A stretch of 64,000 bases of DNA, from the NCBI RefSeq assembly GCF_900141905.1, contig NZ_FQZF01000023.1, forward strand, positions 21,369 to 85,368, given 5' to 3'. The notes beneath the pieces are model-generated. The model was not told where the DNA came from, searched no databases, and was given only the letters and a program-made list of their open reading frames with translations. Positions within the stretch are counted from its first letter, which is position 1, and the number at the start of each line of letters is the position of its first letter. The stretch comes from Muricoccus roseus (GTDB lineage: Bacteria; Pseudomonadota; Alphaproteobacteria; Acetobacterales; Acetobacteraceae). This document shows positions 16,999-25,167 of the stretch, in pieces. Made by a program: the position numbers and the translations under genes.

Positions 16999-17913
16999 TC
17001 AGGCCGCGGCATCGAAGAAGGGCTGCCCGTCCCGGAAGGCGGCGATGTCGCGCAGCATCCGCGCGATGATCGCGGCCCGCGTCTCCAGCGTCAGGGAGGC
17101 GTAGTGGGGCGCCAGGGCGACGTTCTCCAGCGCCAGGAAGCGCGGGTCCAGCCCCGGCTCGCTGGCGAAGACATCCAGCCCCGCCCCGGCGATGCGCCCA
17201 CCCTCCAGCGCCGCCAGCAGCGCCTCCTCATCCACCACCGAACCCCGGGCGATGTTCACCAGGATCCCGCGGGGCCCGAGCGCCTCCAGCACCGGCCCAC
17301 CCACCAGATGCCGGGTCTCCACCCCGCCCGGCGCGGAAAGGATCAGCACATCCGCCCACCCGGCCAGGGCCGGCACGTCCGGCAGGAAGGGCCAGGACGC
17401 CTCGGGCTTGGGGCGCGGGCCGGTCCAGGCCACCTCCATCCCGATACCCGCCGCGCGGCGGGCGATGGCCGCGCCGATCCGCCCGAGGCCGACCACCCCC
17501 GCCCGCTTCCGGTGAAGGCTGATGCCCGGGCTCATCCGCTCGCGCGACCAGCGCCCGGCGCGGACGAAGCGGTCGGCCTCCGCAATGCGGCGGGCCGCGG
17601 CATAGAGCAGGCCGATCGCGAAATCGGCGACGTCCTCCGTCAGCTCGTCAGGCGTATGCGCGACCGCGACACCCCGGCGCCGCGCCGCCTCCAGGTCGAT
17701 GCGATCCAGCCCCACGCCCATGGAGGTGATCATCCGCAGCCCCGGCAGGGCTTCCATGGCGGCCGCATCCACGCCCACCATCCCCGTCGTCACGGCAATC
17801 CGCGCCTCCCGCGCCTCCGGCGCGCCACGCTCCACCAGCGCATACTCGGCCGAGAGCGCGTCGCGCAGGTCCTTGGGCAGGGTCGCCAGGGTCAGGATCG
17901 TCTCGCGCGTCAT
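16999..17913 (-). CDS. D-isomer-specific 2-hydroxyacid dehydrogenase
   Basis: A 304-residue NAD(P)-dependent dehydrogenase. The Rossmann motif is GVVGLGRIGAAIARRAAGIGMEV. The catalytic triad is visible: Arg in VNIARGSVVDEEALL, Glu in FASEPGLDPRF, and His in VALAPHYASLTLETR, followed by a short tail. Such enzymes reduce 2-keto acids (for example hydroxypyruvate, glyoxylate) or oxidise the matching D-2-hydroxyacids. The ATG overlaps the stop of the dehydratase beta subunit in an ATGA junction, so hydroxyacid dehydration and oxidation are likely coupled. Confidence 0.93.
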   Translation of the reverse strand: MTRETILTLATLPKDLRDALSAEYALVERGAPEAREARIAVTTGMVGVDAAAMEALPGLRMITSMGVGLDRIDLEAARRRGVAVAHTPDELTEDVADFAIGLLYAAARRIAEADRFVRAGRWSRERMSPGISLHRKRAGVVGLGRIGAAIARRAAGIGMEVAWTGPRPKPEASWPFLPDVPALAGWADVLILSAPGGVETRHLVGGPVLEALGPRGILVNIARGSVVDEEALLAALEGGRIAGAGLDVFASEPGLDPRFLALENVALAPHYASLTLETRAAIIARMLRDIAAFRDGQPFFDAAA

Positions 17914-18554
17914 GTCACCTCTTCCGCCCCGTCCTGCGCCCGCGCCCGCGCCAGATCGTCCATGATCCGCGGCATCCGCGCCGCCGCCGTCTCGCTGAGG
18001 CTGCCGTAGAGGCTGTTGCCATGCGCGTCGATCCCGACCGTGACGGGCCCCAGCGCCTCCACCCGCAGGGTGACTAGCCGGTAATGCGAAACCAGGTCGT
18101 TCCAATCCACCGAGACCACCGCGCGGATCGCATCCGAGAGAAGCGGCGCCCCGCCGCCGACAAAGGAGAGGTAGACGCAGCCCACCTCCCGCATCGCCTC
18201 CACGCAGCCGGCATCCAGCCCTCCCTTCCCGCCCACCGCGCGCAGGCCGAAATGGCGGATCAGCCCGGGCATCAACCCGTTGAAGCGGGTGCTGGTGGTC
18301 GGGTTCATATAGAGCACCTCGAACCCGCCCTCCGCCGTCTCGCGCGAATAGGAGCCAAGATGGAACAGGCCTCCCCCATGCAGGTCCCGCGGCGCCTCGC
18401 GTCTCCCCTCGGCAACCTCGATGATCCGGTGATGCGTCGGCAGCCCGGCGGTGATGGTGATCTCCCCGTCCAGCAGCACCATGTCGCCGGCCCGCAGGGA
18501 AAGCGCGTCCTCCGCCGAGAGCGGCATCCGCAGCCGCCGGATCTCCTCCTCCAT
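17910..18554 (-). CDS. class I fumarate hydratase/tartrate dehydratase, beta subunit
   Basis: A 214-residue protein matching the C-terminal (beta) domain of class I iron-sulfur fumarases. It has LRAGDMVLLDGEITITAGLPTHHRII, the MNPTTSTRFNGLMP loop with the substrate-binding Thr/Ser, AVGGKGGLDAGCVEAMREVGCVYLSFVGGGAPLLS, and the IDAHGNSLYGSL end. It is encoded directly after the alpha subunit as in TtdAB. Whether the natural substrate is fumarate/malate, tartrate or another 2-hydroxydiacid cannot be decided from sequence; the adjacent 2-hydroxyacid dehydrogenase favours a hydroxyacid other than malate. Confidence 0.9.
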   Translation of the reverse strand: MEEEIRRLRMPLSAEDALSLRAGDMVLLDGEITITAGLPTHHRIIEVAEGRREAPRDLHGGGLFHLGSYSRETAEGGFEVLYMNPTTSTRFNGLMPGLIRHFGLRAVGGKGGLDAGCVEAMREVGCVYLSFVGGGAPLLSDAIRAVVSVDWNDLVSHYRLVTLRVEALGPVTVGIDAHGNSLYGSLSETAAARMPRIMDDLARARAQDGAEEVT

Positions 18555-18562
18555 CGCCGCCC

Positions 18563-19432
18563 CTACTCCACCCGCTCCAGCCGGCCGTCGCCATAGAGGC
18601 GGGCGCGGGTGCGGCGGTTGATCCAGCAGTTGAACGCAACCGCCACGGGGGTGAACCCATGCCCGGCCGCGTATTCCACATGCACGCCCAGCGCGGTGGT
18701 ATCCCCGCCCGTGCCCATGGGGCCGAAGCCGGTGGCGTTCACCGCCTTCAGCAGCCGCTCCTCCATCGCCGCCAGGATCGGCTCCGGGTTCGTCGTGCCA
18801 TAGGGCCGCAGCGTCGCGCGCGCCGCGAGCTTCGCGCAGTAGTCGAAGGTGCCGCCGATGCCGACGCCGATATTCACCGGCGGGCAGTGCTGGGAACCGG
18901 CCTTCAGCACGCAATCCATGACATAGCGCTCGATCTGCTCCAGCGTCGGAAAGGTGAAGATCTCCATCGCCGCCCAGCGGCCGGAGCCGAGCGCCTTGGG
19001 CTGGCAGGTGATGTCCACATGCTCCGCGCCGTCGATCAGGTCCCAGGTGACGAGCGGCATCTCCTTGCCGCGGTAGCTGCGCTCGTTCGTCAGCGGATTG
19101 GTGACATGCTTCAGCAGCGGCGGGTTGGTCGTGGCCACCAGCTCGTCGAAACCGTCCGAGACGGCGCGCTTGATATCCCCCTCCAGCCGCACGCCCGTGC
19201 CGATGCCGATGACGAAGTTCGGCACCCCGGAATCGGAGCAGACGAGCCGGTCCTGCGTCTCGGCCATCTCCGCGCTGCGGAGCAGGATGCCCAGCGTCCT
19301 GCGGGCCACCTCGTTCGTCTCCGTCTCCCGCGCGCGGCGCAGCGCCTCCAGCGTATCGTCCGGCACCTTGCGGAGCGACCACTCGTAGAGCTGCGCCGTG
19401 GCGCGCTTCATCATGTCATAGGTGATGGGCAC
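18563..19432 (-). CDS. class I fumarate hydratase/tartrate dehydratase, alpha subunit
   Basis: A 289-residue iron-sulfur dehydratase subunit. Cys in LVCSDSGVPNF, in GSQHCPPVNIGVGIGG and in TFDYCAKLA are the three expected 4Fe-4S ligands. CWINRRTRARLYGDG is near the C-terminus. I chose the GTG at 19432 (PITYDMMKRATAQ) because GGAAGGG lies about 7 bases upstream; the ATG pair at 19414/19411 is the alternative. With the beta subunit it forms the active dehydratase. It is the first recognised gene of the minus-strand cluster. Confidence 0.9.
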   Translation of the reverse strand: MPITYDMMKRATAQLYEWSLRKVPDDTLEALRRARETETNEVARRTLGILLRSAEMAETQDRLVCSDSGVPNFVIGIGTGVRLEGDIKRAVSDGFDELVATTNPPLLKHVTNPLTNERSYRGKEMPLVTWDLIDGAEHVDITCQPKALGSGRWAAMEIFTFPTLEQIERYVMDCVLKAGSQHCPPVNIGVGIGGTFDYCAKLAARATLRPYGTTNPEPILAAMEERLLKAVNATGFGPMGTGGDTTALGVHVEYAAGHGFTPVAVAFNCWINRRTRARLYGDGRLERVE

Positions 19433-19803
19433 CGCGATCCCTTCCGGCGCGAGGTCAATCCTCGAGGAACGGCGTCCCCTCCTCCGCGCCGCCACGCAGG
19501 TGGACGTCGCGGTGGAAGACGCACAACCCCTCCGCCTCGCCCGCCGGCACCGCAAGGAAGCGCGGTCGCGCCGCCATGGCCACCCCCGCCGAGCAGGGAC
19601 AGCGCCATGCGCCGCGCGATGCGAGTGGCCATCAGGCTGACCTCCTCTGAACGTTCCCTGGTGACGGCCTGACGGCAACGGGCCGCGGCCGCTTCTGCAT
19701 CCACTCTGCCGGGCCGCTCCTCAATAAGTCAATAGGCTGACCTTTTGACATCGGGCGGCCCGGCTGGCATCGTCGCCGCAAGCAAGCACAGCGGAGGAAG
19801 CCC
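19433..19803. other. 371-base divergent region between two operons, with a possible decayed small ORF
   Basis: The right part (about 19715-19803) is A/T-richer and contains AATAAGTCAATAGG and TGACCTTTTGACATC, plausible promoter and regulator sites for the divergent operons, and the GGAGGAA ribosome-binding site of the hydrolase. The left part carries, on the minus strand, a good GAGGAGG followed by an ATG at 19635. That frame opens into a Gly/Arg-rich shadow, while a second frame 19577-19455 gives a natural-looking 40-residue peptide. A single-base change in the G5 run near 19582 would join them. Confidence 0.5.
19455..19577 (-). CDS. possible 40-residue small ORF, perhaps the 3' part of a frameshifted small gene
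   Basis: The frame from ATG 19577 to TGA 19455 reads with balanced composition (begins MAARPRFLAVPAGEAEG, then LCVFHRDVHLRGG, ends EEGTPFLED), unlike the Arg/Gly-rich shadows around it. It has no ribosome-binding site of its own. A GAGGAGG and ATG exist upstream at 19635 in another frame, giving MATRIARRMALSLLGG. Removing one G from the intervening run would fuse both parts into a protein of about 60 residues. I do not recognise a family. It may be a real small gene, a pseudogene or chance. Confidence 0.3.
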   Translation of the reverse strand: MAARPRFLAVPAGEAEGLCVFHRDVHLRGGAEEGTPFLED

Positions 19804-20649
19804 ATGCGACGCCGGACGGCGATGGCACTGATGCCGATGGTCCTTTCGCCCTGGATGGCAGGAGCGACGACCGTGGAGCGCAAGCGTCTTGAACGGGGCC
19901 CGGTGACGATCGAGCTGCTGGCGGAGGGCCAGGGCCCCTGCATCGTCCTGCTTCCCTCCCTCGGCCGCGGCCAGGAGGATTTCGACGACATCGCCCCCCG
20001 CCTCGCCACGGCCGGCTTCCGCGTGCTGCGGCCGGAACCGCGCGGCATCGGCGGGGCCAGCCCGCTCGCATCCGGCGCCACCCTGCACGACATGGCCGCC
20101 GACGTCGCCGCCGCGATCGAGGCGGAGAAGGCGGCACCGGCGCTCGTGGCCGGCCACGCGGCCGGCAACTGGGTCGCCCGCGTCCTCGCGCATGACCGGC
20201 CGGAACTCGTGCGCGGCGTGGCCCTGCTGGCAGCGGTGACCGGCACCGAGATAGACCCCGAGATCCGCCGCTCCATCACGGCGAGCTTCACCCTCTCCCT
20301 CCCCGAGGAGGAACGGCTGAGCCACCTGCGCCGCGCCTATTTCGCGCCGGGCAACGACGCGCGGGTCTGGCTCCCGGGCTGGCACCCCCAGGTCTCCATG
20401 GCCCAGCGCGCCGCCGCGGCCGCCACCACGGACAAGGCCTGGCTGCGCGCGGCGGATCGCCACCCGCTCCTCTATGTCGCCGCGGCAGAGGACGCGATCG
20501 CCGCCCCGCCCTCGCTGGAGGAGCTGCGCGCATCCCTCGGCCCGCAGGTGACTCGGGTGGTGGTGGAACGGGCGGGCCACGCCCTGGTGCCGGAACAGCC
20601 GGAGGCGGTGGCCGCGGCGCTGATCGCCTTCGCGCGGGGGCTGCCCTGA
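19804..20649 (+). CDS. alpha/beta hydrolase-fold protein lacking the nucleophile serine
   Basis: A 281-residue exported alpha/beta-hydrolase-like protein. The N-terminus (MRRRTAMALMPMVLSPWMAGA) looks like a signal peptide. The fold shows GQGPCIVLLPSLGRGQEDFDD (oxyanion strand), RPEPRGIGGAS, the nucleophile elbow VAGHAAGNWVARVLA, and a late His in ERAGHALVPEQPEA. The elbow has Ala119 where the catalytic Ser/Asp/Cys is expected, so ordinary esterase chemistry is unlikely; a binding or non-hydrolytic role is possible. Its stop overlaps the next start (TGATG), so it is coupled to the Bug receptor. Confidence 0.85.
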   Translation: MRRRTAMALMPMVLSPWMAGATTVERKRLERGPVTIELLAEGQGPCIVLLPSLGRGQEDFDDIAPRLATAGFRVLRPEPRGIGGASPLASGATLHDMAADVAAAIEAEKAAPALVAGHAAGNWVARVLAHDRPELVRGVALLAAVTGTEIDPEIRRSITASFTLSLPEEERLSHLRRAYFAPGNDARVWLPGWHPQVSMAQRAAAAATTDKAWLRAADRHPLLYVAAAEDAIAAPPSLEELRASLGPQVTRVVVERAGHALVPEQPEAVAAALIAFARGLP

Positions 20650-21611
20650 TGCTCCGCCGCCCCCTCCTCGGCGCCGCCGCCGCCGCGCTCCTGGCGCGCC
20701 CGGCCCGTGCCGAGTTCCCCGGCCGCAACATGCGCCTCATCGTGCCCTACCCGCCCGGCGGCATCACGGACCTGGTCGCGCGCAAGGTGGCCGAAGGGCT
20801 GGGCACCCTCTGGGGAAGGCCCGTCGTGGTGGACAACCGCCCCGGCGCCGGCGGCAACATCGCCGCCACCATGGCCGCCCGCGCGGCGCCGGATGGCAAC
20901 ACGCTCTATGTGGGCTTCGCCGGCACCCACGCGATGAATGTCAGCCTGTACCGCAACCTCGGCTACGACCCGGTGGCGGACTTCACGCCGATCTCGCTGA
21001 TCATCGAATCGCCGCTCGCGCTCACGGTCCATCCCTCCCTGCCGGTGTGCAGCCTCGCGGAGCTGACCGCCCATGCGAAGTCGCATCCGGGCCAGCTCGC
21101 CTTCGGCTCCTCCGGCAATGGCGGCGCATCCCATCGCGCGCTCGAGATGTACAAGGCCATGGCGGGGGTGGACATCCTGCACGTCCCCTATCGCGGCGCG
21201 GCGCAATCCAACACCGACCTGCTCGGCGGCAAGATCCAGGGCATGTTCGACACGCTGATCACCGCGGTGCCGAACATCCGCGCCGGCGGCGTGCGCGCCC
21301 TGGCCGTCACCGGCCGCCAGCGCGCGGCCCTCCTGCCGGAGGTGCCCACCCTGGCCGAAGCCGGGCTGGCCGGATATGTCTTCCTCACCTGGCTGGGCCT
21401 CCTCGCCCCGGCCGGCCTCGCGCCGGATATCCGGGACCGCATCAACCGCGACCTGCGCGCCGTGCTGGCCGACGCCTCGACGAAGCGCTGGTGCGAGGAG
21501 AACGGGCTGGAGCCCTCCCCTTCCAGCCCGGACGAGTTCGCCCGCTACATGGCCGAGGAAACCACCCGCTTCGCCACCTTCGTGCGCGAGACGGGCCTGT
21601 CCATCGAGTAG
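20649..21611 (+). CDS. Bug-family tripartite tricarboxylate transporter substrate-binding protein, second
   Basis: A 320-residue periplasmic binding protein with the signal peptide MLRRPLLGAAAAALLARPARA. The mature part has RNMRLIVPYPPGGITDLVARKVAEGL, RPVVVDNRPGAGGNIAA, HPGQLAFGSSGNGGASHRALEM, VPYRGAAQSNTDLLGG and LPEVPTLAEAGLAG, all Bug/TctC signatures. It is diverged from the receptor at 7261-8238, so the island holds two different capture proteins. It lies between two alpha/beta hydrolases in a three-gene operon, with no membrane transporter subunits nearby. Confidence 0.93.
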   Translation: MLRRPLLGAAAAALLARPARAEFPGRNMRLIVPYPPGGITDLVARKVAEGLGTLWGRPVVVDNRPGAGGNIAATMAARAAPDGNTLYVGFAGTHAMNVSLYRNLGYDPVADFTPISLIIESPLALTVHPSLPVCSLAELTAHAKSHPGQLAFGSSGNGGASHRALEMYKAMAGVDILHVPYRGAAQSNTDLLGGKIQGMFDTLITAVPNIRAGGVRALAVTGRQRAALLPEVPTLAEAGLAGYVFLTWLGLLAPAGLAPDIRDRINRDLRAVLADASTKRWCEENGLEPSPSSPDEFARYMAEETTRFATFVRETGLSIE

Positions 21612-21620
21612 GAGCAACAC

Positions 21621-22430
21621 GTGGCGTCAGAGCAATTCGTCCGGGTCAACGGCCTGTCCTTCCGCTGCCGCCTGGACGGGCCGGAGGGCGCGCCCGCGCT
21701 GGTCTTCAGCAACTCGCTCCTCACGGACCTGACGCTGTGGGACGCGCAGGTCGCGGCCTTCGCCGGCCGGTACCGCATCCTGCGCTACGACCAGCGTGGC
21801 CATGGCGGAACCGAGGTGCCGCCCGAGCCCGCCACGCTCGACCGGCTGACCGAGGATGCGGCGGCGCTGCTGCGCCATTTCGGCCTCGCCGGCACCACCT
21901 TCGTCGGCGTGTCCATGGGCGCGGCCACGGCGCTGTGCCTCGCGGCGCGGGCGCCGGAGCTGGTCGCCGCCGTCCTCGCCTCGGACGGCCAGGCCGCGAC
22001 GGCACCCGGCGGCGCCCAGGCCTGGCAGGAACGGATCGACCTCGCCCGCGAGAACGGCATGCCCGCCTTTGCCGAGGCCACGCTCAGGCGCTGGTTCTCC
22101 CCCGCCTCCACGGCCAGCGGCAACCCGGCCATCGCCCGCGTGCGGGAGATGATCCAGGCCACCCCGGAAGCCGGCTTCGTGGCCTGCGCCCGCGCGCTCC
22201 AGGCCTATGACATCCGCGCGGAGCTTCCCCACCTGCGGCAGCCCGTGCTCCTGGTCGCCGGCGCCGCGGACGGCGCCATGCCGCAGACGATGCGCGGCAT
22301 GGCGGAGGTGATCCCGAACGCCCGCTTCGTCGAAATCCCCGATGCCGGCCACCTGCCCTGCATCGAGACGCCCGACGCCTTCAACGCGGCGCTGGAAGGC
22401 CTGCGCGGCCTTCACCTCGGCCAGGTTTAG
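21621..22430 (+). CDS. 3-oxoadipate enol-lactonase-like alpha/beta hydrolase
   Basis: A 269-residue hydrolase close in layout to PcaD. It has SNSLLTDLTLWDAQVAAFAGRYRILRYDQRGHGGTEVP, the nucleophile elbow GVSMGAATAL with a catalytic Ser, VLLVAGAADGAMP with the acid residue, and GHLPCIETPDAFN with the catalytic His. The GTG start follows AGGAGCAACAC. PcaD proper opens beta-ketoadipate enol-lactone; related enzymes open other lactones or carbon-carbon bonds. In this operon it may act on a lactone or ester taken up by the adjacent Bug system. The exact substrate is open. Confidence 0.87.
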   Translation: MASEQFVRVNGLSFRCRLDGPEGAPALVFSNSLLTDLTLWDAQVAAFAGRYRILRYDQRGHGGTEVPPEPATLDRLTEDAAALLRHFGLAGTTFVGVSMGAATALCLAARAPELVAAVLASDGQAATAPGGAQAWQERIDLARENGMPAFAEATLRRWFSPASTASGNPAIARVREMIQATPEAGFVACARALQAYDIRAELPHLRQPVLLVAGAADGAMPQTMRGMAEVIPNARFVEIPDAGHLPCIETPDAFNAALEGLRGLHLGQV

Positions 22431-22435
22431 CGGGG

Positions 22436-22466
22436 GCCTTCCCGGCGCGTGGCGGGGAGGCCAGGC
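22436..22466. terminator. hairpin between convergent hydrolase and udgX genes
   Basis: GGCCTTCCC and GGGGAGGCC form a nine-base stem with one G-T pair in the 37-base gap between two convergent stops. There is no T-run. It may slow polymerase from both sides. Confidence 0.35.
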
Positions 22467-22467
22467 C

Positions 22468-24162
22468 TCACCCCGCCAGCCCCCGCGCCGTCGCCGCCGC
22501 CTGCCCCAGATCCTCGACGAAGCGGTCATACTCCCGCGCCTTCCCCGCCGGGTCGGGAATCCGCAGGAGGTAGGAGGGGTGCACGGTCGGGAGGAAGGGC
22601 CGCCCCTCCGCATCCCGCAGCAGCGAGCCCCGCGCCTTCGTCACCGGCATCACCCGCCCCGAAACCGCCCGCAGCGCCGTCGCCCCCAGCGTCACCACCA
22701 GCCGCGGCTGCACCAGCCCGATCTCGCGCAGCAGGAAGGGCCGGTAGAATGCGATATCCCCCGCATCCGGCGACTGGTGCAGCCGCCGCTTGCCCCGGGG
22801 CGTGAACTTGAAGTGCTTCACCGCATTGGTGACATAAGCCTCGTCGCGCGGAACCCCCGCCTCCTCCAGAGCCTTGTTCCAGAGCCGCCCGGCGGGGCCC
22901 ACGAAGGGCCGCCCCGCGATGTCCTCCTCATCCCCCGGCTGCTCGCCGATGAACATCAGCAGCGGGTTCCGCGGCCCCTCCCCCATCACGGGCTGGGTCG
23001 CGTTCGCCACCCAGGGCGGCAGGTCGTTGCGCGCCAGCAGGTCCCGCCGCAGCGCGGCCTGGGCCTCGGCGAAGTCGGCAGTGTCGTGCAGCAGGTCGGC
23101 AGCCATGTCCGGGTGAACGTCCGGCGGCGGGCGCAGATGCGCGGGCAGGTGCACCGGCCGCTGCCGGCGCCCGGCCGGCGCGGTCGCGCCCCGCGCCACC
23201 ATCTCCGCCACCCGCTTCGGCGCCTCGGCCATCAGCCGCGGAATCTCCCGCGCCTCCGGCAGGTTGCGCCAGTACTTCTTCGGCATCTCCGCGCGCATCG
23301 CATCCGGCTTCAGCCGCGCGGGGTTGAACACGGCGGCGAAATAGGCCCGCCACAGCCCCTCCGCCGCATCCTCCGCCGGCGCATCCGCCCGCCGCGCCCC
23401 CGGCCCGAAGCGCACCGCATCCCCATCCCAATGCGCCGAAAGCCCGGGCGTCAGGATGGACCAGCGCAGGCTGGCGAAGCGCCGCACGAAGAACCCCGCC
23501 TCCGCGCGCAGGATGTGATGCTCCGGCTCGAACCAGGCGACGAAGCGCGACTCCGGCACGGCGGAAGGCACAGCCGCCACCGCCTCCTCCGGCAGGGCGT
23601 CCTCCGCCTCCTCCAGCACCCCCATGTCCCGCAGCGCCAGCGCCACGCTCCGCGCCTCGCGCGGCAGCGCCGGGTCGCCGGCCGCGCCGGGGGCGCCGGA
23701 GGCGGTGGGCAGGGCGGGCGGGGGCGGCAGCGGCGCGGCTGGCACCCCATCCTCCACCCGCACCTCGCGGAACCTCAGGAAGGCATGCATCTTGTGCGCG
23801 TCCCGCCGCACCGCCCGCGCCATGGCCTGCGCCCGCGCCACGGCGGCGTCCACCGCATCCTCCAGCAGCCCCCGCTCGGCCTGCAGCCGGTGCAGCAGCC
23901 CGTGCAGCAGCGCGAAGCGCTCCGCATCGCGGTGGCGGCACACCAGCCGCGCCAGTTCCGGGAAGTCGCGCGGCACGCGCGGCGGGGGCGCATCCGGCGG
24001 CGGCACGGGCGGCGGCCCGCCCCCGAAGAGCGGCACCGGGTCGCCCTCGACCCGCCAGGCCACCTCGGCGGGTGCCACCCCGGCCATCACCAGCGCCCGC
24101 GCGGCCGCCCGCCAGCCCTCGAAATCATCCGCCTCCGCCAGGGTCACGCAGAAACCGCTCAT
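22468..24162 (-). CDS. udgX: DUF4130-UdgX fusion, uracil-DNA glycosylase-family DNA repair protein
   Basis: A 564-residue two-domain protein. The N-terminal half (about 1-290) is the DUF4130 domain found with radical SAM repair partners (DAHKMHAFLRFREV, ARFVAWFEPEHHILR-like RFVAWFEPEHHIL, SILTPGLSAHWDG). The C-terminal half is a family 4/5-like uracil glycosylase of the UdgX type: FIGEQPGDEEDIAGRPFVGPAG (motif A), NAVKHFKF, the UdgX loop KRRLHQSP with His462, and TVHPSYLLRI (motif B). In UdgX this His forms a covalent bond with the abasic site after uracil removal. The radical SAM partner lies 1 kb away at 25168-26505. Confidence 0.93.
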   Translation of the reverse strand: MSGFCVTLAEADDFEGWRAAARALVMAGVAPAEVAWRVEGDPVPLFGGGPPPVPPPDAPPPRVPRDFPELARLVCRHRDAERFALLHGLLHRLQAERGLLEDAVDAAVARAQAMARAVRRDAHKMHAFLRFREVRVEDGVPAAPLPPPPALPTASGAPGAAGDPALPREARSVALALRDMGVLEEAEDALPEEAVAAVPSAVPESRFVAWFEPEHHILRAEAGFFVRRFASLRWSILTPGLSAHWDGDAVRFGPGARRADAPAEDAAEGLWRAYFAAVFNPARLKPDAMRAEMPKKYWRNLPEAREIPRLMAEAPKRVAEMVARGATAPAGRRQRPVHLPAHLRPPPDVHPDMAADLLHDTADFAEAQAALRRDLLARNDLPPWVANATQPVMGEGPRNPLLMFIGEQPGDEEDIAGRPFVGPAGRLWNKALEEAGVPRDEAYVTNAVKHFKFTPRGKRRLHQSPDAGDIAFYRPFLLREIGLVQPRLVVTLGATALRAVSGRVMPVTKARGSLLRDAEGRPFLPTVHPSYLLRIPDPAGKAREYDRFVEDLGQAAATARGLAG

Positions 24163-24360
24163 CCCATGCCCCCCACCGGAATGCGGCCCGCCCCGCGCCC
24201 CCATTCTTGATCGCCCCGGCCCGCCCCGCCGGTTGCGGCCCCCCCGCCCCCGGGCCGAAAAGGGCGGGGCGCCCAACCGGGCGCACCATGGTCCCGCCAG
24301 GCCGGGATGGCGGCCCCAAGCCGCCCCCGGCCGGGACCGGTGAGGAGAGACATCACGCCC

Positions 24361-24813
24361 ATGCAGAGCATCCTCCGGAACGCCGCCCTGGCGGCCCTGC
24401 CCATCGCCGCGCTGCTCGCCGCGCCCGGCGCCGAAGCCCAAACCCCGGCCCCGGCCGCCGGAACTCCCACCGCGGTGTCCACCACCGCCGATCTCGCGGC
24501 CATCTGCCTGCCCGCCACCACGGGCGTGCAGCGGCTGGAAGCCATCGCCTATTGCCAGGGCTACGTGACGGCCATCGGCCAGTACCACGCCATGCTGCAC
24601 CCGGCCGGCGGCCGCGTCCCGCCGCTCTTCTGCCCGCCCAGCCCGGCGCCCAGCGTCGCCCAATCCGCCATCGCCTTCGCCAACTGGGCGAAGGGGAACC
24701 CGCAACACGCCAACGAACCCGCGGCCGACGGCCTGCTCCGCTGGGCCCAGGCCACCTATCCCTGCCCCGACCAGCCCGCCGCACCCGCGCGCGGCGCCCG
24801 CACGGCCCGCTGA
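24361..24813 (+). CDS. exported Rap1a/Tai-like domain protein
   Basis: A 150-residue protein with a signal peptide (MQSILRNAALAALPIAALLAAPGAEAQ). The mature domain has Cys residues in ICLP, AYCQGYVTAIGQYHAM, PLFCPPS and YPCPD, plus SVAQSAIAFANWAKGNPQHANEPAADGLLRWAQ. This layout fits the Rap1a/Tai family, first described as type VI effector immunity proteins but widespread in proteins without T6SS links. It is a periplasmic protein of unknown role here; no effector or T6SS gene is nearby. It is transcribed opposite to the repair genes on each side. Confidence 0.75.
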   Translation: MQSILRNAALAALPIAALLAAPGAEAQTPAPAAGTPTAVSTTADLAAICLPATTGVQRLEAIAYCQGYVTAIGQYHAMLHPAGGRVPPLFCPPSPAPSVAQSAIAFANWAKGNPQHANEPAADGLLRWAQATYPCPDQPAAPARGARTAR

Positions 24814-24826
24814 GATGAGGACGACC

Positions 24827-25108
24827 ATGACCCTCCGTGCCGCCCGCCTGGCCCTCCCCCTCCTCGCCACCCTCTCCCTCGGCGCCTGCGCCGATGCCAC
24901 GCGCACCGAGCGCAATGTCGGCACCGGCGCGCTCGGCGGCGCGGCGCTCGGCGGCATCATCGGCTCCTTCTCCGGCAATGCCGGTTGGGGCGCGCTGATC
25001 GGCGGCGCGGGCGGCGCGGGCGCCGGCTACCTCTACGAACAGTCCCAGCGCGCGCAGGACCGCGCCTACTGGCAGGGCCGGCAGGACAGCCGGCGCTATC
25101 GCCGCTGA
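24827..25108 (+). CDS. small glycine-zipper lipoprotein
   Basis: A 93-residue lipoprotein. The signal ends in the lipobox LGAC near residue 20. The mature part contains a glycine zipper (GTGALGGAALGGIIGSFSGNAGWGALIGGAGGAGAGYLYEQ, about residues 33-70) and a basic, Arg/Gln-rich tail. Such proteins sit in the outer membrane or span the envelope and are of the SlyB/OmpA-glycine-zipper class. The ATG at 24827 is chosen because GAGGA lies just before it; an ATG at 24815 is in frame. It starts 13 bases after the Rap1a-like gene, so they form a pair. Confidence 0.82.
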   Translation: MTLRAARLALPLLATLSLGACADATRTERNVGTGALGGAALGGIIGSFSGNAGWGALIGGAGGAGAGYLYEQSQRAQDRAYWQGRQDSRRYRR

Positions 25109-25167
25109 ACCGGCCGGGGCGCGGCGTGGCCGGAGAGGCCCGCGCCCGCCCCCGCCACCCCGCCGCA

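Noticed and set aside
24361..25108. Rap1a-like and glycine-zipper genes as a toxin-immunity pair
   Set aside because: No effector, T6SS gene or toxin domain is present. Rap1a-like domains are common in ordinary exported proteins.
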